Positions 45,885 to 55,192 of a stretch of DNA of 57,162 nucleotides are shown one piece after another; position 1 is the stretch's first letter, and each line of letters begins with the position of its first letter. The DNA is from Peptoniphilaceae bacterium (GTDB lineage Bacteria > Bacillota > Clostridia > Tissierellales > Peptoniphilaceae), in assembly GCA_022769085.1 (NCBI GenBank), contig JALEKO010000009.1:1-57162 (forward strand). The letters run 5' to 3'. A program made the translations under genes and the position numbers. A model generated the notes under the pieces. The model made no database searches. It saw only the letters and a program-made list of their open reading frames with translations, and was not told the DNA's origin.

Positions 45885-46581
45885 CATAACCTCCATATAT
45901 ATTTTTATAAATTTCTTCAATATTAGTTTTATATTTTTTTCTTAAATCTTCCACATTTCCTTCTTCAATTATTTCTCCTTCTTTAAAAAAGATAGCTTTA
46001 TCAAAAATTCTTTCAATTTCTTTTACAAGATGAGTAGTAATAATCATTGTCGAATTTGGATTTATATTGTCAATTATAGAATCTATAATAAATTCTCTTG
46101 CTACAATATCAACTCCTGCAATGGGCTCATCTATAACATAAATTTCAGCATTTCTTGAAAGTATAAGAGAAAGATTTAATTTTTCTTTCATTCCTTTTGA
46201 AAGATTTGAAATTTTTTCATTTTTTGAAAGTTTCATTTTTTCAATTAATTCTTCAAATTTTTCAATACTGAAATCTTCATAAAAATCAGAAAATATTTCG
46301 CAAATACGTTTAATACTATATGATTCATCAAAAAATGGTTTATCTGGAAGATATGAAACATGTGATTTAGTTTTGTAAGATGGATTTTCCCCCATTATTT
46401 TTATTTCACCTTCATAATCTTCAATAAGACCTGTTATAATTTTTATTAAAGTTGTTTTTCCTGAACCATTAGGGCCTAAAAGACCTACAACTTCTCCTTT
46501 ATTTATTTCAAAACTTACATTATTTAACGCTCTTTTTTTGCCATAATTTTTTGTTAATTTTTTTGACCTAAGTATATTCAT
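45877..46581 (-). CDS. ABC transporter ATP-binding protein
   Basis: The 234-residue protein has Walker A GPNGSGKTT (about 37-45), an LSKGM-type signature (NLSKGMKEKL), Walker B YVIDEP and a switch His (TTHLVKE). It powers the following membrane protein. The ATG at 46581 overlaps the GntR stop (ATGA) with AGGAG upstream; a TTG two codons earlier is possible. The ABC-ATPase plus permease behind a small GntR regulator is the YtrA-type arrangement linked in other Firmicutes to cell-envelope stress or antimicrobial peptide response. Confidence 0.94.
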   Translation of the reverse strand: MNILRSKKLTKNYGKKRALNNVSFEINKGEVVGLLGPNGSGKTTLIKIITGLIEDYEGEIKIMGENPSYKTKSHVSYLPDKPFFDESYSIKRICEIFSDFYEDFSIEKFEELIEKMKLSKNEKISNLSKGMKEKLNLSLILSRNAEIYVIDEPIAGVDIVAREFIIDSIIDNINPNSTMIITTHLVKEIERIFDKAIFFKEGEIIEEGNVEDLRKKYKTNIEEIYKNIYGGYDA

Positions 46582-46931
46582 CTCCAATTCTCCTCTATAA
46601 ATTTAACAATAAAATCTTTATCAATATCAATTTTTTTCATTTCACTAATAAATTTGTTTAACATTTCTTTGGCTACACTGATTTTCATTTTTTTAATTTC
46701 ATTTTCATCAATAGATACAAAAATCCCCTTTCCTCTTTTATTTTCTGTAATTTTTAACATATCCAATTCTTGATATGCTCTTTGAACGGTGTTTGGGTTT
46801 ACATTAAACTCTTTAGCCATTTCTCTAATTGAGGGAAGTTTATCTCCACTTTTTAATTCTTCCCTTATAATTTTATTTACAATTAAGTCGGCTATTTGAG
46901 AGTATATGGGTTTATTTGCTTCAAACTCCAT
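46578..46931 (-). CDS. YtrA-type GntR-family regulator
   Basis: The 117-residue protein has an N-terminal winged helix-turn-helix (SQIADLIVNKIIREELKSGDKLPS...EFNVNPNTVQRAYQEL, about 8-55) and a short C-terminal helical part, as in the YtrA subfamily of GntR repressors. GGAGGTGATT precedes the ATG at 46931. It heads the ABC operon and presumably represses it through a palindrome that overlaps its own promoter. Confidence 0.93.
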   Translation of the reverse strand: MEFEANKPIYSQIADLIVNKIIREELKSGDKLPSIREMAKEFNVNPNTVQRAYQELDMLKITENKRGKGIFVSIDENEIKKMKISVAKEMLNKFISEMKKIDIDKDFIVKFIEENWR

Positions 46932-46941
46932 AATCACCTCC

Positions 46942-46986
46942 TTAGTGTGTTAGTTATATAGTACACTAATAATAAAATACAGTCAA
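46942..46986 (-). promoter_or_regulatory. Promoter and probable GntR operator of the gntR-ABC operon
   Basis: On the minus strand TTGACT (46981-46986) and TACTAT (46958-46963) are 17 bases apart. TTAGTGT (46942-46948) and ACACTAA (46963-46969) form an inverted repeat with a 14-base spacer that covers the -10 and start region. Such a position fits autorepression by the GntR protein. Confidence 0.75.
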
Positions 46987-47185
46987 GTTTTTTTGAAAAA
47001 AATTCCAGTTAAACTTTTACAAAAAAATAAATAAATTAAAAAAAATATATTTAGTAAAAGTCATAAAATTAGGAAAGAATATTTTTTAACAAAATATAAA
47101 AATAAGTTTAAAAATAACATGACTTATTTTTATTAATTATCTTAAAGAAATTTAGACATTTAAATTTAAATTTATGTATCATTTT
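46987..47185. other. AT-rich intergenic stretch with one inverted repeat
   Basis: No gene is seen. AAAAATAAGT (47098-47107) and ACTTATTTTT (47122-47131) form a perfect 10-base inverted repeat with a 14-base loop. Its role is unknown. Confidence 0.5.
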
Positions 47186-47231
47186 ACACTATATATAGTT
47201 TTTTAAAAATCATATACACTATATATAGTTG
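47186..47231 (+). promoter_or_regulatory. Two NrdR boxes upstream of nrdDG
   Basis: ACACTATATATAGTTT (47186-47201) and ACACTATATATAGTTG (47216-47231) are almost identical 16-base sites, 30 bases apart. Each matches the published NrdR-box pattern (ACACWATATATWGTGT-like). The paired boxes at about three helical turns fit NrdR repression of ribonucleotide reductase, and the second abuts the -35. Confidence 0.85.
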
Positions 47232-47258
47232 ACAAATAAAAATAAAAAGCTCTATAAT
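47229..47258 (+). promoter_or_regulatory. nrdDG promoter
   Basis: TTGACA (47229-47234) and TATAAT (47253-47258) have an 18-base spacer and are perfect hexamers. The -35 overlaps the end of the second NrdR box. Confidence 0.88.
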
Positions 47259-47281
47259 ATTTAATAGAATTGGAGAAAATT

Positions 47282-49393
47282 ATGACAGAAAAAATTAAAG
47301 AAAAAGAAATAAACAAAAATAAAGATTTTATTATAAAAAAAATTGAAAGTGTAATGAATTCTTCAGAAGGAATATTTGTAGAAGGACAAGCTGAAGAAAT
47401 TGCAGAAGAAATTTGTGAAAATATAGAAAATCCTTTTGAAAAATTTTATTTAAATGAAAAAATAGAAAATGCTTTAAGAGAAAGAAATAATATCGCAACG
47501 GCAGATTTGTTTAAAAATATTAATGAAATTTCAAAATATCAAGAAAAGGATAACACTACAGATTATCCGATTTTATCATTATTAGATGAAACGAATATAG
47601 ATGTAATGGATGAAAATTCTAATAAGAATCCTTTAATAGCATCAACTCAGAGAGATTTGATTGCAGGAGAGGTTTCAAAAGATATTGCAAAAAGAAAACT
47701 CATTCCAAAACATTTACTTCAAGCACACGAAGACGGTGCGATACATATTCATGATCTAGATTATTTTATTCAGCCTATAATAAATTGTTGTCTTGTAAAT
47801 ATGGAAGATATGCTTGATAATGGAACGGTTGTAAATGGAAAAATGATAGAAAGCCCAAAATCATTTCAGGTTGCATGCAATGTTATGACACAGATAATTG
47901 CCCAGATTGCTTCCAATCAATATGGAGGTCAGTCTATAGATATATCATGTCTTAGTAAATATCTTAAAAAATCATATGAAAAAAATTATAAACTTGCCTT
48001 AGATACACTTGATGATGAAGAACAAGCATTAAAAATGGCAAAAGCCATGACAAAAAGAAATTTAAAAAGTGGAATTCAAACTATTCAGTATCAGCTAAAT
48101 ACACTAATGACTAGTAATGGACAGTCTCCATTTGTAACTATATTTATGTGGACAGATGAAAAAGATCCATACTTACAAGAAACTGTATTGATTATAGAGG
48201 AGATTTTAAAACAGAGAATAGAAGGTATAAAAAATGAATCAGGTGTATATGTAACACCTGCATTTCCAAAACTTATTTATGTTTTAGATGAGAATAATGT
48301 AAGAGAGGATTCAAAATTTTATAATTTAACTAAGCTTGCTGTAAAATGTACTGCTAAAAGGATGTATCCTGATTATATATCTGCTAAAAAGATGAGAGAA
48401 AATTATGAGGGAAATGTTTTTTCACCTATGGGATGTAGAGCTTTTTTACCGGTTTATCATGATAAAAAAACTGGAAAAGATAAATTTCAGGGAAGATTTA
48501 ATATAGGGGCTTGTACAATTAATCTTCCTCAAATAGGTATATTATGTCAAAATAACGAAGAAAAGTTTTTTGAAGTGTTCAAAAAAAGGCTTAATCTTGT
48601 AAAAGAAGTTGGAATTTTAAGATATGAACATCTAAAAAATGTAACAAGCGACTCAAGCCCAATACATTTTCAGCATGGTGCAATTGCAAGATTAAAACCT
48701 CATGAAAAGATAGATAAACTTTTAAAAGATGGATATTCAACAGTTTCGATAGGATATATTGGAATTTATGAGGCAACAAAACTTGTAAAAGGAGTTTCTC
48801 ATACAAGTGATGAAGGAAGAAAGTTTGCTGAAAAAATAATGAATATATTTAATGAAGAAAGAGAAAAATGGAGGGATGAAACAGGACTTAAATTTACACT
48901 TTATGCAACTCCTGCAGAATCTCTTACTAATAGATTTGCATCAATCGATAAAAGAAGATTTGGAATAATAAAAGATGTAACAGATAAAGGATATTATACA
49001 AATTCATTCCATGTTGATGTCAGAGAAAAAATTGATGCTTTTTCAAAATTTAAATTTGAAGCACCTTTTCAAGATATGTCACTTGGAGGATGCATATCTT
49101 ACGTTGAAATGCCAAATTTAACAGGCAATTTAGAGGCACTTGAAGTTATTGTAAGATTTATTTATGATAATATTCAATATGCAGAATTCAATACAAAAAG
49201 TGATTACTGTTCAGAATGTGGATATGACGGTGAGATGAAAGTTGATGAAGACGGACAGTGGGTTTGTCCTCAGTGTGGAAATAAAGATAGAGCAACCTTA
49301 TCTGTTGTAAGAAGAACTTGTGGATATTTAGGTGAAAATTTTTGGAACGAAGGAAAAACAAAAGAAATAGAAGATAGGGTTTTGCATATTTAA
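47282..49393 (+). CDS. nrdD: Anaerobic ribonucleoside-triphosphate reductase
   Basis: NrdD is the class III ribonucleotide reductase that makes deoxynucleotides without oxygen, using a glycyl radical. This 703-residue protein shows an N-terminal ATP-cone-like segment, the central NrdD barrel, a Cys4 zinc site (CSEC and CPQC near 640-665) and the C-terminal glycyl motif RRTCGYLGE. GGAG precedes the ATG at 47282; a TTG four codons upstream is unlikely. It is coupled to nrdG by a TAATG overlap and sits behind two NrdR boxes. Confidence 0.97.
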   Translation: MTEKIKEKEINKNKDFIIKKIESVMNSSEGIFVEGQAEEIAEEICENIENPFEKFYLNEKIENALRERNNIATADLFKNINEISKYQEKDNTTDYPILSLLDETNIDVMDENSNKNPLIASTQRDLIAGEVSKDIAKRKLIPKHLLQAHEDGAIHIHDLDYFIQPIINCCLVNMEDMLDNGTVVNGKMIESPKSFQVACNVMTQIIAQIASNQYGGQSIDISCLSKYLKKSYEKNYKLALDTLDDEEQALKMAKAMTKRNLKSGIQTIQYQLNTLMTSNGQSPFVTIFMWTDEKDPYLQETVLIIEEILKQRIEGIKNESGVYVTPAFPKLIYVLDENNVREDSKFYNLTKLAVKCTAKRMYPDYISAKKMRENYEGNVFSPMGCRAFLPVYHDKKTGKDKFQGRFNIGACTINLPQIGILCQNNEEKFFEVFKKRLNLVKEVGILRYEHLKNVTSDSSPIHFQHGAIARLKPHEKIDKLLKDGYSTVSIGYIGIYEATKLVKGVSHTSDEGRKFAEKIMNIFNEEREKWRDETGLKFTLYATPAESLTNRFASIDKRRFGIIKDVTDKGYYTNSFHVDVREKIDAFSKFKFEAPFQDMSLGGCISYVEMPNLTGNLEALEVIVRFIYDNIQYAEFNTKSDYCSECGYDGEMKVDEDGQWVCPQCGNKDRATLSVVRRTCGYLGENFWNEGKTKEIEDRVLHI

Positions 49394-49905
49394 TGAGATT
49401 TGGACAAATTAGAAAATACGACGTTGCAAATGGCCCTGGTATAAGAACATCATTTTTTGTAACGGGGTGTAAATTTAATTGTAAAGGATGCTTTAATAAG
49501 GAATATCAAGATTTTAATTATGGAGAGATTTGGACTGATGAACAAACAAATATAATAATTGAGAATTTAAAACTTGATGAAATAGAAGGACTTACAATTT
49601 TAGGAGGAGAGCCTTTTGAAAATTGTGATGATTTATATGAAATAGTAAAAAAAATCAGAAAATTTTCAGATAAATCAATATGGATATATTCTGGAAATAA
49701 ATTTGAAATTTTACTAAACAATAAAAAATATAAAAAGCTTTTAGAACTTTGTGATGTTTTAGTAGATGGATTATTTATAGAAAATTTAAAAAATTTAAAA
49801 TTATCTTTTAGAGGTTCTAAAAATCAAAGAATAATTGACATAAAAAGAAGCATAGAATTAAATAAACCTGTATGGATTAACAAATACAAAGATGAATTAA
49901 AATAA
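49393..49905 (+). CDS. nrdG: Anaerobic ribonucleoside-triphosphate reductase activating protein
   Basis: NrdG is the radical SAM enzyme that puts the glycyl radical on NrdD. The cluster motif C-x3-C-x2-C reads CKFNCKGC, and GGEPFEN is the SAM-binding GGEP segment. At 170 residues it has normal length. The ATG overlaps the nrdD stop, so the pair is translationally coupled. A terminator follows. Confidence 0.97.
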   Translation: MRFGQIRKYDVANGPGIRTSFFVTGCKFNCKGCFNKEYQDFNYGEIWTDEQTNIIIENLKLDEIEGLTILGGEPFENCDDLYEIVKKIRKFSDKSIWIYSGNKFEILLNNKKYKKLLELCDVLVDGLFIENLKNLKLSFRGSKNQRIIDIKRSIELNKPVWINKYKDELK

Positions 49906-49916
49906 ATTTTAAGAAT

Positions 49917-49948
49917 AAAATCCTCATTCTCTAATGAATGGGGATTTT
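49917..49948 (+). terminator. Terminator after nrdG
   Basis: AAAATCCTCATTC pairs with GAATGGGGATTTT (one U-G pair) around a six-base loop, followed by a T-run. Confidence 0.9.
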
Positions 49949-49999
49949 TTAAAATGAAATTATCTTTAAAATATAGATTTAAAAATGTAAGATAGTTAT

Positions 50000-50338
50000 A
50001 TGAAGAAAATTTTTTTAATAATAATTTCAATTTTTTTATTAACATCTTGCAGACAATTTAACTCCACTACTAAAAATGGTGAAGTGGAATTTACAGAAGA
50101 TAATACCGCACTTGAAAGTGGGGTTTCAGATAAAATAGATTCTTTAGCAACTCTTACATATTTTAACTCAAATGATGGAAAAGTTTATGTTGAAGTAAAG
50201 CTTAAAGAGAAGAAAAAAGAAAATTATCAAAAAGTAATAGATAAAGTAACAAGCTATATTAAAAATTTTAATGATGACGAATGGTTTTATTTAAGTATAA
50301 AAGTAGATGGATTTAAAGATTATGAAACAACATTCTAA
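50000..50338 (+). CDS. Small lipoprotein of unknown function
   Basis: The 112-residue product starts MKKIFLIIISIFLLTSC, a signal peptide with lipobox LTSC at residues 14-17. The mature 96 residues are acidic to neutral and contain a compact alpha/beta-looking domain. I recognise no family. The upstream Shine-Dalgarno is weak (AAGATAG). It lies after the nrdG terminator and before the promoter of the yybS-gdpP operon, so it is probably monocistronic. Confidence 0.78.
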   Translation: MKKIFLIIISIFLLTSCRQFNSTTKNGEVEFTEDNTALESGVSDKIDSLATLTYFNSNDGKVYVEVKLKEKKKENYQKVIDKVTSYIKNFNDDEWFYLSIKVDGFKDYETTF

Positions 50339-50404
50339 AAATTAAAACTTTTTATAACTAAAAGATGAGATTTGAAAATTATAAATAAAAACAAATTTTA
50401 AAAC

Positions 50405-50413
50405 TGGTATAAT
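50405..50413 (+). promoter_or_regulatory. Possible promoter of the yybS-gdpP-rplI-dnaB operon
   Basis: TGGTATAAT is an extended -10 (hexamer 50408-50413) about 130 bases before yybS. No good -35 is present. Confidence 0.5.
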
Positions 50414-50539
50414 TCATAAAAGATAAATATTTAAAAGATTTAAACTTGGAGATTTATATTAAATGATAAAAATATTATCAAAAATTAAAAATTATGTAAT
50501 TTTAATAGAAAATAATTATACGTTGAAAGAGAAAAAAAT

Positions 50540-51427
50540 ATGGAAAAAATAAGAAATAATTACTTGAACGGGCTTTTTTTGGCAAGTCTTTCTATGATTT
50601 TTATTTTTTTATCTAGCTATTCTTCACTTATGCTTTTTTGCGTGCCTATAATACTCACATCTGTTATAATTTTAAATAATAACATTGAGAAAGCCTTAAT
50701 GGTTATAATTACATTTTTTACAATACGGATTGTGGGAGGAGAAATAAGTGATTATTATAAAATAGGGTTTTTGTATATTATATCTATAATGTATTTTATT
50801 TTAATAAGAAAAAATGTGAATGATTTAAAAGCACTTATAATTTCAACAGTATTTTTAAGTGTTATTTTATGTGGAATATGGTATTTTTATATTAAAGATA
50901 ATTACGAAACATATATTAATATTTTAGAATCTTATGTTAGTACAATTGTAAGTAGCAAAGAAGAAGCATTAAAATATGCACAAACTTCAATAAAGACAGT
51001 ACCTTCATTTATTTTTATTTTTTCTTTAGGATTTTCTTTATTAAGTTTAACGCTTATAAGAAAAATTTTAAATTCTGAAAATGAAAATTTTTTAAAGTTT
51101 AAAAAACTTAATGAAATAAGGCTAGAAAAGAATAAATTTTTTGTATTTATTCTCTCATTAATTACAATTTATGTTGTATTTAGACTTTTTTTGAATTTAG
51201 ATATTCTAATTTTAAATTCAATAATTATAGTATATTCACTTTTGGTTTTTAACGGAATAACGGTACTTGACTTTTTGATGCAGAAAACAAATTCTGGATT
51301 AAATAGATTTTTACTTCCAGTAATTTTGATATTATTTATTCAATTTTCACTAGTCTATGCAGGATTTGGTATAGCAGATTTGTTTGTTGATTTTAGAAAA
51401 AAATTTGAGGAAAAAAAAGATGTATGA
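50540..51427 (+). CDS. YybS-like DUF2232 membrane protein
   Basis: This 295-residue protein has about eight hydrophobic segments and little else readable. Its position directly before gdpP, rplI and dnaB matches yybS in Bacillus-type operons, and its topology fits DUF2232, a family of unknown function. Its stop overlaps the gdpP start by eight bases. GAAAGAG precedes the ATG. Family assignment rests mainly on gene order. Confidence 0.8.
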   Translation: MEKIRNNYLNGLFLASLSMIFIFLSSYSSLMLFCVPIILTSVIILNNNIEKALMVIITFFTIRIVGGEISDYYKIGFLYIISIMYFILIRKNVNDLKALIISTVFLSVILCGIWYFYIKDNYETYINILESYVSTIVSSKEEALKYAQTSIKTVPSFIFIFSLGFSLLSLTLIRKILNSENENFLKFKKLNEIRLEKNKFFVFILSLITIYVVFRLFLNLDILILNSIIIVYSLLVFNGITVLDFLMQKTNSGLNRFLLPVILILFIQFSLVYAGFGIADLFVDFRKKFEEKKDV

Positions 51428-53411
51428 TCCTGATAAAAATTTAATAAAAAAAGAAATAATGGCTTTGATTATGTCTCTTCCAATACTTTTATCTTTAATA
51501 TTTATATTTTTTAATATATATATTTGTATTTTGGGATTTGTACTTTCGGCATTTTTGTATTCTTTCTTAAGATACTTAAATAAGAAGATATCTAGAGAAT
51601 ATCTGGACCTTTCAAAAGAAATAGATTTTACTACAAATAATGTTGCAAAAAGCGTTATATTTAAAATGCCATTTCCCATTGTTTTATTAAATAATAAGAA
51701 AAATATAAAATGGTATAATACAGAATTTAAAGACTTATTTATAACAGGTGAAAATGTAGATAATATAAACAAAATAATTCCTCAGCTTGGCGAAACTAAT
51801 TTCATTGGGCAAACAAACATTGAACCGATAAATGTAAAAAAAGGTGATAAGTATTTTTCTTTTTATTATCATAATGTAGATGGTGAAGAAAAAACCACAT
51901 TTTTATATGGAATTGATAATACAAAAAATGAGCAAGTAAAAAAAGCATTTGAAGAAAAAAGAATGGTTGTAATGACAATTTATGTTGATAATTACGACGA
52001 TTTAAGAATAAACACCCCAGAAAGAGTAAGACCTATTGTATTTGCAGAAATAGAGAGGGTTATTACAAAAGAAGTTGAAAAAAATTTTGGAATACTAAGA
52101 AAATATGAAAATGACAAATATATAGCTATATTTAATTACATTGATTATAAAAAAATGCATGATGATAAATTTTCAATTTTAGATCATGTAAGAAATATAG
52201 ATAAGGGGAATAAATTAAGCCCAACATTATCAATAGGAGTTGGAATTATTGGAAAAAATCCATATGAATTATATGAAGATTCTAAACTTGGTGTAGATAT
52301 AGCATTATCAAGAGGAGGAGATCAAACTGTAGTCAAGTATGGAGAAGTAATGGAGTATTTTGGTGGAAAATCAAAGGCTACAGAGAAAACAAGTAAAGTA
52401 AAATCTAGAGTGAATAGCCATGCAATAAGAAGACTTATTGATCAGGCATCAGAAGTATTTATAATGGGTCATGAAAATCCAGATATGGATAGTATAGGCT
52501 CATGTCTTGGAATTTATGAAGGTGCTTTAAGTAGAAATAAAAAAGCATACATTGTTTTAAATGAAATAGGTGAACCTATAAAAAACTTATACACAAGGTC
52601 AATAAATGGGTTAAAAGAATTAAAGTCAAATATAAAAACTGGAAAAGAAGCTTTAGAAATTATAAAACCGACAAGCCTTGTAATAATCTGTGATAATCAC
52701 AGAAAAAATTCAGCAGAGGCACAATATCTTTTAGATAAAACTGAAAAAATAGTTATAATTGACCATCATAGAAGAGGAAAAGATTATATAAAAAATGCAC
52801 TTATTTCTTATATTGAACCATATGCTTCAAGTGCATCGGAACTTGTGACAGAAATTTTAACATATTTTGATGAAAATTTCACCGCAAGAAAAGAAGTTGC
52901 AGAGGCACTTCTTGCAGGAATTACTGTAGATACTAAAAATTTTTATTACCAAACAGGTGTTAGAACATTTGAAGCTGCAAGTCAGCTTAAAAGGTGGGGA
53001 GCAGATTCTCTTGCAATTAAACAGATGTTTAAAGATGACTTTCAAATTGTAAAATATAAGTCTGAAGTTATAGCAAATGCACAGACATATATGAATCAAT
53101 TTGCGATAAGTCATTTTGATAGAGAAATAGATGGTTCAACTTTAATTGCAAGTCAAGCCGCAGATGATTTACTTGGAATTGAAGGAATAAAAGCATCTTT
53201 TGTTTTAACAAAGATAAATAAAAAAATTCATATTTCAGCAAGAAGTTTAGGAGATGTTTCAGTACAGCTTATTATGGAAAGGCTTGGTGGCGGAGGACAT
53301 TTAACATCAGCTGCAAGTCAACTTGATATGGATATAGATAAATCGACAGAAATACTAAAAAAAGCGATAAAAGAATATTTTGAGGAGGAAAATGATGAAA
53401 GTTATTCTTAA
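51420..53411 (+). CDS. gdpP: Cyclic-di-AMP phosphodiesterase GdpP (YybT)
   Basis: GdpP degrades c-di-AMP to pApA and controls turgor and cell-wall homeostasis. The 663-residue protein has two N-terminal membrane helices (about 11-53), a degenerate PAS region (about 70-170), a degenerate GGDEF domain (about 175-310, with SRGGDQ in place of an active GGDEF) and a DHH/DHHA1 domain. The catalytic metal ligands are visible as H351-x-N-x-D355-x-D357, D425NHR and D448HH. GGGHxxAA-type [12 protein letters not shown] is near the end. GAGGAAAA precedes the ATG at 51420. Confidence 0.96.
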   Translation: MYDPDKNLIKKEIMALIMSLPILLSLIFIFFNIYICILGFVLSAFLYSFLRYLNKKISREYLDLSKEIDFTTNNVAKSVIFKMPFPIVLLNNKKNIKWYNTEFKDLFITGENVDNINKIIPQLGETNFIGQTNIEPINVKKGDKYFSFYYHNVDGEEKTTFLYGIDNTKNEQVKKAFEEKRMVVMTIYVDNYDDLRINTPERVRPIVFAEIERVITKEVEKNFGILRKYENDKYIAIFNYIDYKKMHDDKFSILDHVRNIDKGNKLSPTLSIGVGIIGKNPYELYEDSKLGVDIALSRGGDQTVVKYGEVMEYFGGKSKATEKTSKVKSRVNSHAIRRLIDQASEVFIMGHENPDMDSIGSCLGIYEGALSRNKKAYIVLNEIGEPIKNLYTRSINGLKELKSNIKTGKEALEIIKPTSLVIICDNHRKNSAEAQYLLDKTEKIVIIDHHRRGKDYIKNALISYIEPYASSASELVTEILTYFDENFTARKEVAEALLAGITVDTKNFYYQTGVRTFEAASQLKRWGADSLAIKQMFKDDFQIVKYKSEVIANAQTYMNQFAISHFDREIDGSTLIASQAADDLLGIEGIKASFVLTKINKKIHISARSLGDVSVQLIMERLGGGGHLTSAASQLDMDIDKSTEILKKAIKEYFEEENDESYS

Positions 53412-53841
53412 TGAAGATGTAAAAGGGTTAGGTAAAAAAGGAGAAATTGCAAATACAAAATTAGGATATTTCAGAAATTTTCTTGCTCCTAAAAATCTTG
53501 CAGTTGAAGCAACGAAAGAAAATTTGGCAAATTGGGAAAAAGAAATGCAAGAAAAAAAGAAAATTGAAGATGAAAATAAAAAAGCTGCAGAAAAACTAAA
53601 AGAAAAATTAGAAGAAATAACTGTAGTTGTTAAGAAAAAAGTTGGAGAAGATGGAAAACTTTTTGGTTCTGTTACAAATAATGATGTATCTTCAGTTCTT
53701 AAAAATGATGAAAATATAGAAATAGATAAAAAGAAAATAGAGATAAAAGAAAATATAAAAGAACTTGGTAAAACTAAAGTTAATGTAAAACTTTATCCAG
53801 GAATAATTGCACAATTAGATGTTGATATTGTAAGTGAATAG
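53395..53841 (+). CDS. rplI: 50S ribosomal protein L9
   Basis: The 148-residue protein has the L9 N-terminal RNA-binding domain ([17 protein letters not shown]... [20 protein letters not shown]) and a long helix before the C-terminal domain. Two adjacent ATGs exist; GAGGAGG spacing favours 53395. The start lies inside the gdpP end, overlapping by 17 bases, so translation is likely coupled. The gdpP-rplI-dnaB order is conserved in Firmicutes. Confidence 0.96.
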   Translation: MKVILNEDVKGLGKKGEIANTKLGYFRNFLAPKNLAVEATKENLANWEKEMQEKKKIEDENKKAAEKLKEKLEEITVVVKKKVGEDGKLFGSVTNNDVSSVLKNDENIEIDKKKIEIKENIKELGKTKVNVKLYPGIIAQLDVDIVSE

Positions 53842-53848
53842 GTGAATT

Positions 53849-55192
53849 ATGGGAGAAGAAAATTTTAGAAATCCTCCTGAAAGTTTCCAGTCAGAAATAG
53901 CTCTTCTCGGTGCAATAATAAAAAATAATTCTCTAATAGATCAAGTAAATGAAATACTAAAGGTTGAGGATTTTTACGATTCAAGAAATCAAATAATTTA
54001 TAAAACATTCATAGAAATGAATGATAAAAATATAAAAATTGATAATATTAGCCTTGCAAATAAACTTAAAGACAAGAACATATTAGATGAAATAGGTGGA
54101 AATGAATATATATATGAACTTATGGTTTCACCTTTCTATACTTCAAATGTAGATGAGTATGCTAAAACTATAAGAGAAAAATCACTTTTAAGAAAATTGA
54201 TTTCGGCAGGTGAAGATATCATTGAAGATAGCTTTCTTCAAAAAGATAGTATTGGAGATATTATATCTAAAGCCGAAGATAAAATATTTAATATAACTCA
54301 ACAAACTTCAAGTGAAGGGCTAAAAAAAATTTCTCTTACAATGCCTGAAACGTTAAAAATACTTAATGAACTTGCACTTAATGAAGGAGAAATTACAGGA
54401 ATAACATCTGGATTATCACTTCTTGATAGAAAACTTTCGGGTTTTCAAGGTTCTCAGCTTTTGCTACTAGCTGCAAGACCTGCCATGGGGAAAACTGCCA
54501 TGGGACTTTCTATGGCTTGGCAGGCGGCAAAAAATGGGAAAAAAGTTGCTATTTTTTCTTTGGAGATGAGTTCTCACCAGTTAAATCAAAGACTTTTGTC
54601 AATGGTTTCACGTGTTGATCTTTCAAATATTATTACAGGTAAAATTGCTGATGATGAATGGGGATTAATAATGAATGCTGCAAATGAAATAAAAAATACC
54701 GATATATATATAGATGAAACAGCAGGAATTACAGTTTCTCAATTAAGATCGAAAGCAAAAAGAATGAAGGCTGAGGTTGGACTTGATCTTATAGTAATTG
54801 ATTATCTTCAACTTATGAGTTCAGATTCAAATAAAGAAAATAGGCAACAGGAGATTTCAACCATATCAAGAGGTCTTAAAAATCTATCTAAAGAATTAAA
54901 TACTCCAGTTTTATCGCTTGCACAACTTTCTAGAGAAGCAGATAAAAGGTCAGATCATAAGCCAATTCTATCAGATCTTAGAGAATCAGGAGCAATAGAA
55001 CAAGATGCTGATGTTGTAATGCTTTTGTTTAGAGAAGATTACTACGATGAAAGTGTAAATCCAAATATTGCAGAAATCATAATTGCAAAACACAGAAATG
55101 GAGAAACTGGAACTATAGAAGTTTATTTTGATAAAGCAAGGACAACTTTTAGAGATTTGTATGACGATGAAAAAGTTAGTGACGCAAACTGA
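53849..55192 (+). CDS. dnaB: Replicative DNA helicase DnaB
   Basis: This 447-residue RecA-like hexameric helicase unwinds the fork. It has the N-terminal domain (FQSEIALLGAIIKN, typical PxxxEAExxVLG form) and the RecA core with Walker A AARPAMGKTA, Walker B-like DLIVIDYLQLM, and QLSREADKRSDHKP with the arginine-finger segment after it. It starts seven bases after rplI with a weak GGTGA, which fits coupling. The GNAT gene starts inside its end. Confidence 0.97.
   Translation: MGEENFRNPPESFQSEIALLGAIIKNNSLIDQVNEILKVEDFYDSRNQIIYKTFIEMNDKNIKIDNISLANKLKDKNILDEIGGNEYIYELMVSPFYTSNVDEYAKTIREKSLLRKLISAGEDIIEDSFLQKDSIGDIISKAEDKIFNITQQTSSEGLKKISLTMPETLKILNELALNEGEITGITSGLSLLDRKLSGFQGSQLLLLAARPAMGKTAMGLSMAWQAAKNGKKVAIFSLEMSSHQLNQRLLSMVSRVDLSNIITGKIADDEWGLIMNAANEIKNTDIYIDETAGITVSQLRSKAKRMKAEVGLDLIVIDYLQLMSSDSNKENRQQEISTISRGLKNLSKELNTPVLSLAQLSREADKRSDHKPILSDLRESGAIEQDADVVMLLFREDYYDESVNPNIAEIIIAKHRNGETGTIEVYFDKARTTFRDLYDDEKVSDAN

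Noticed and set aside
50463-50552. A 29-codon frame overlapping the start of yybS, preceded at 11 bases by TTGGAG
   Set aside because: Spacing is too long and the product is short, lysine-rich and featureless. A leader peptide is possible, but nothing supports it.
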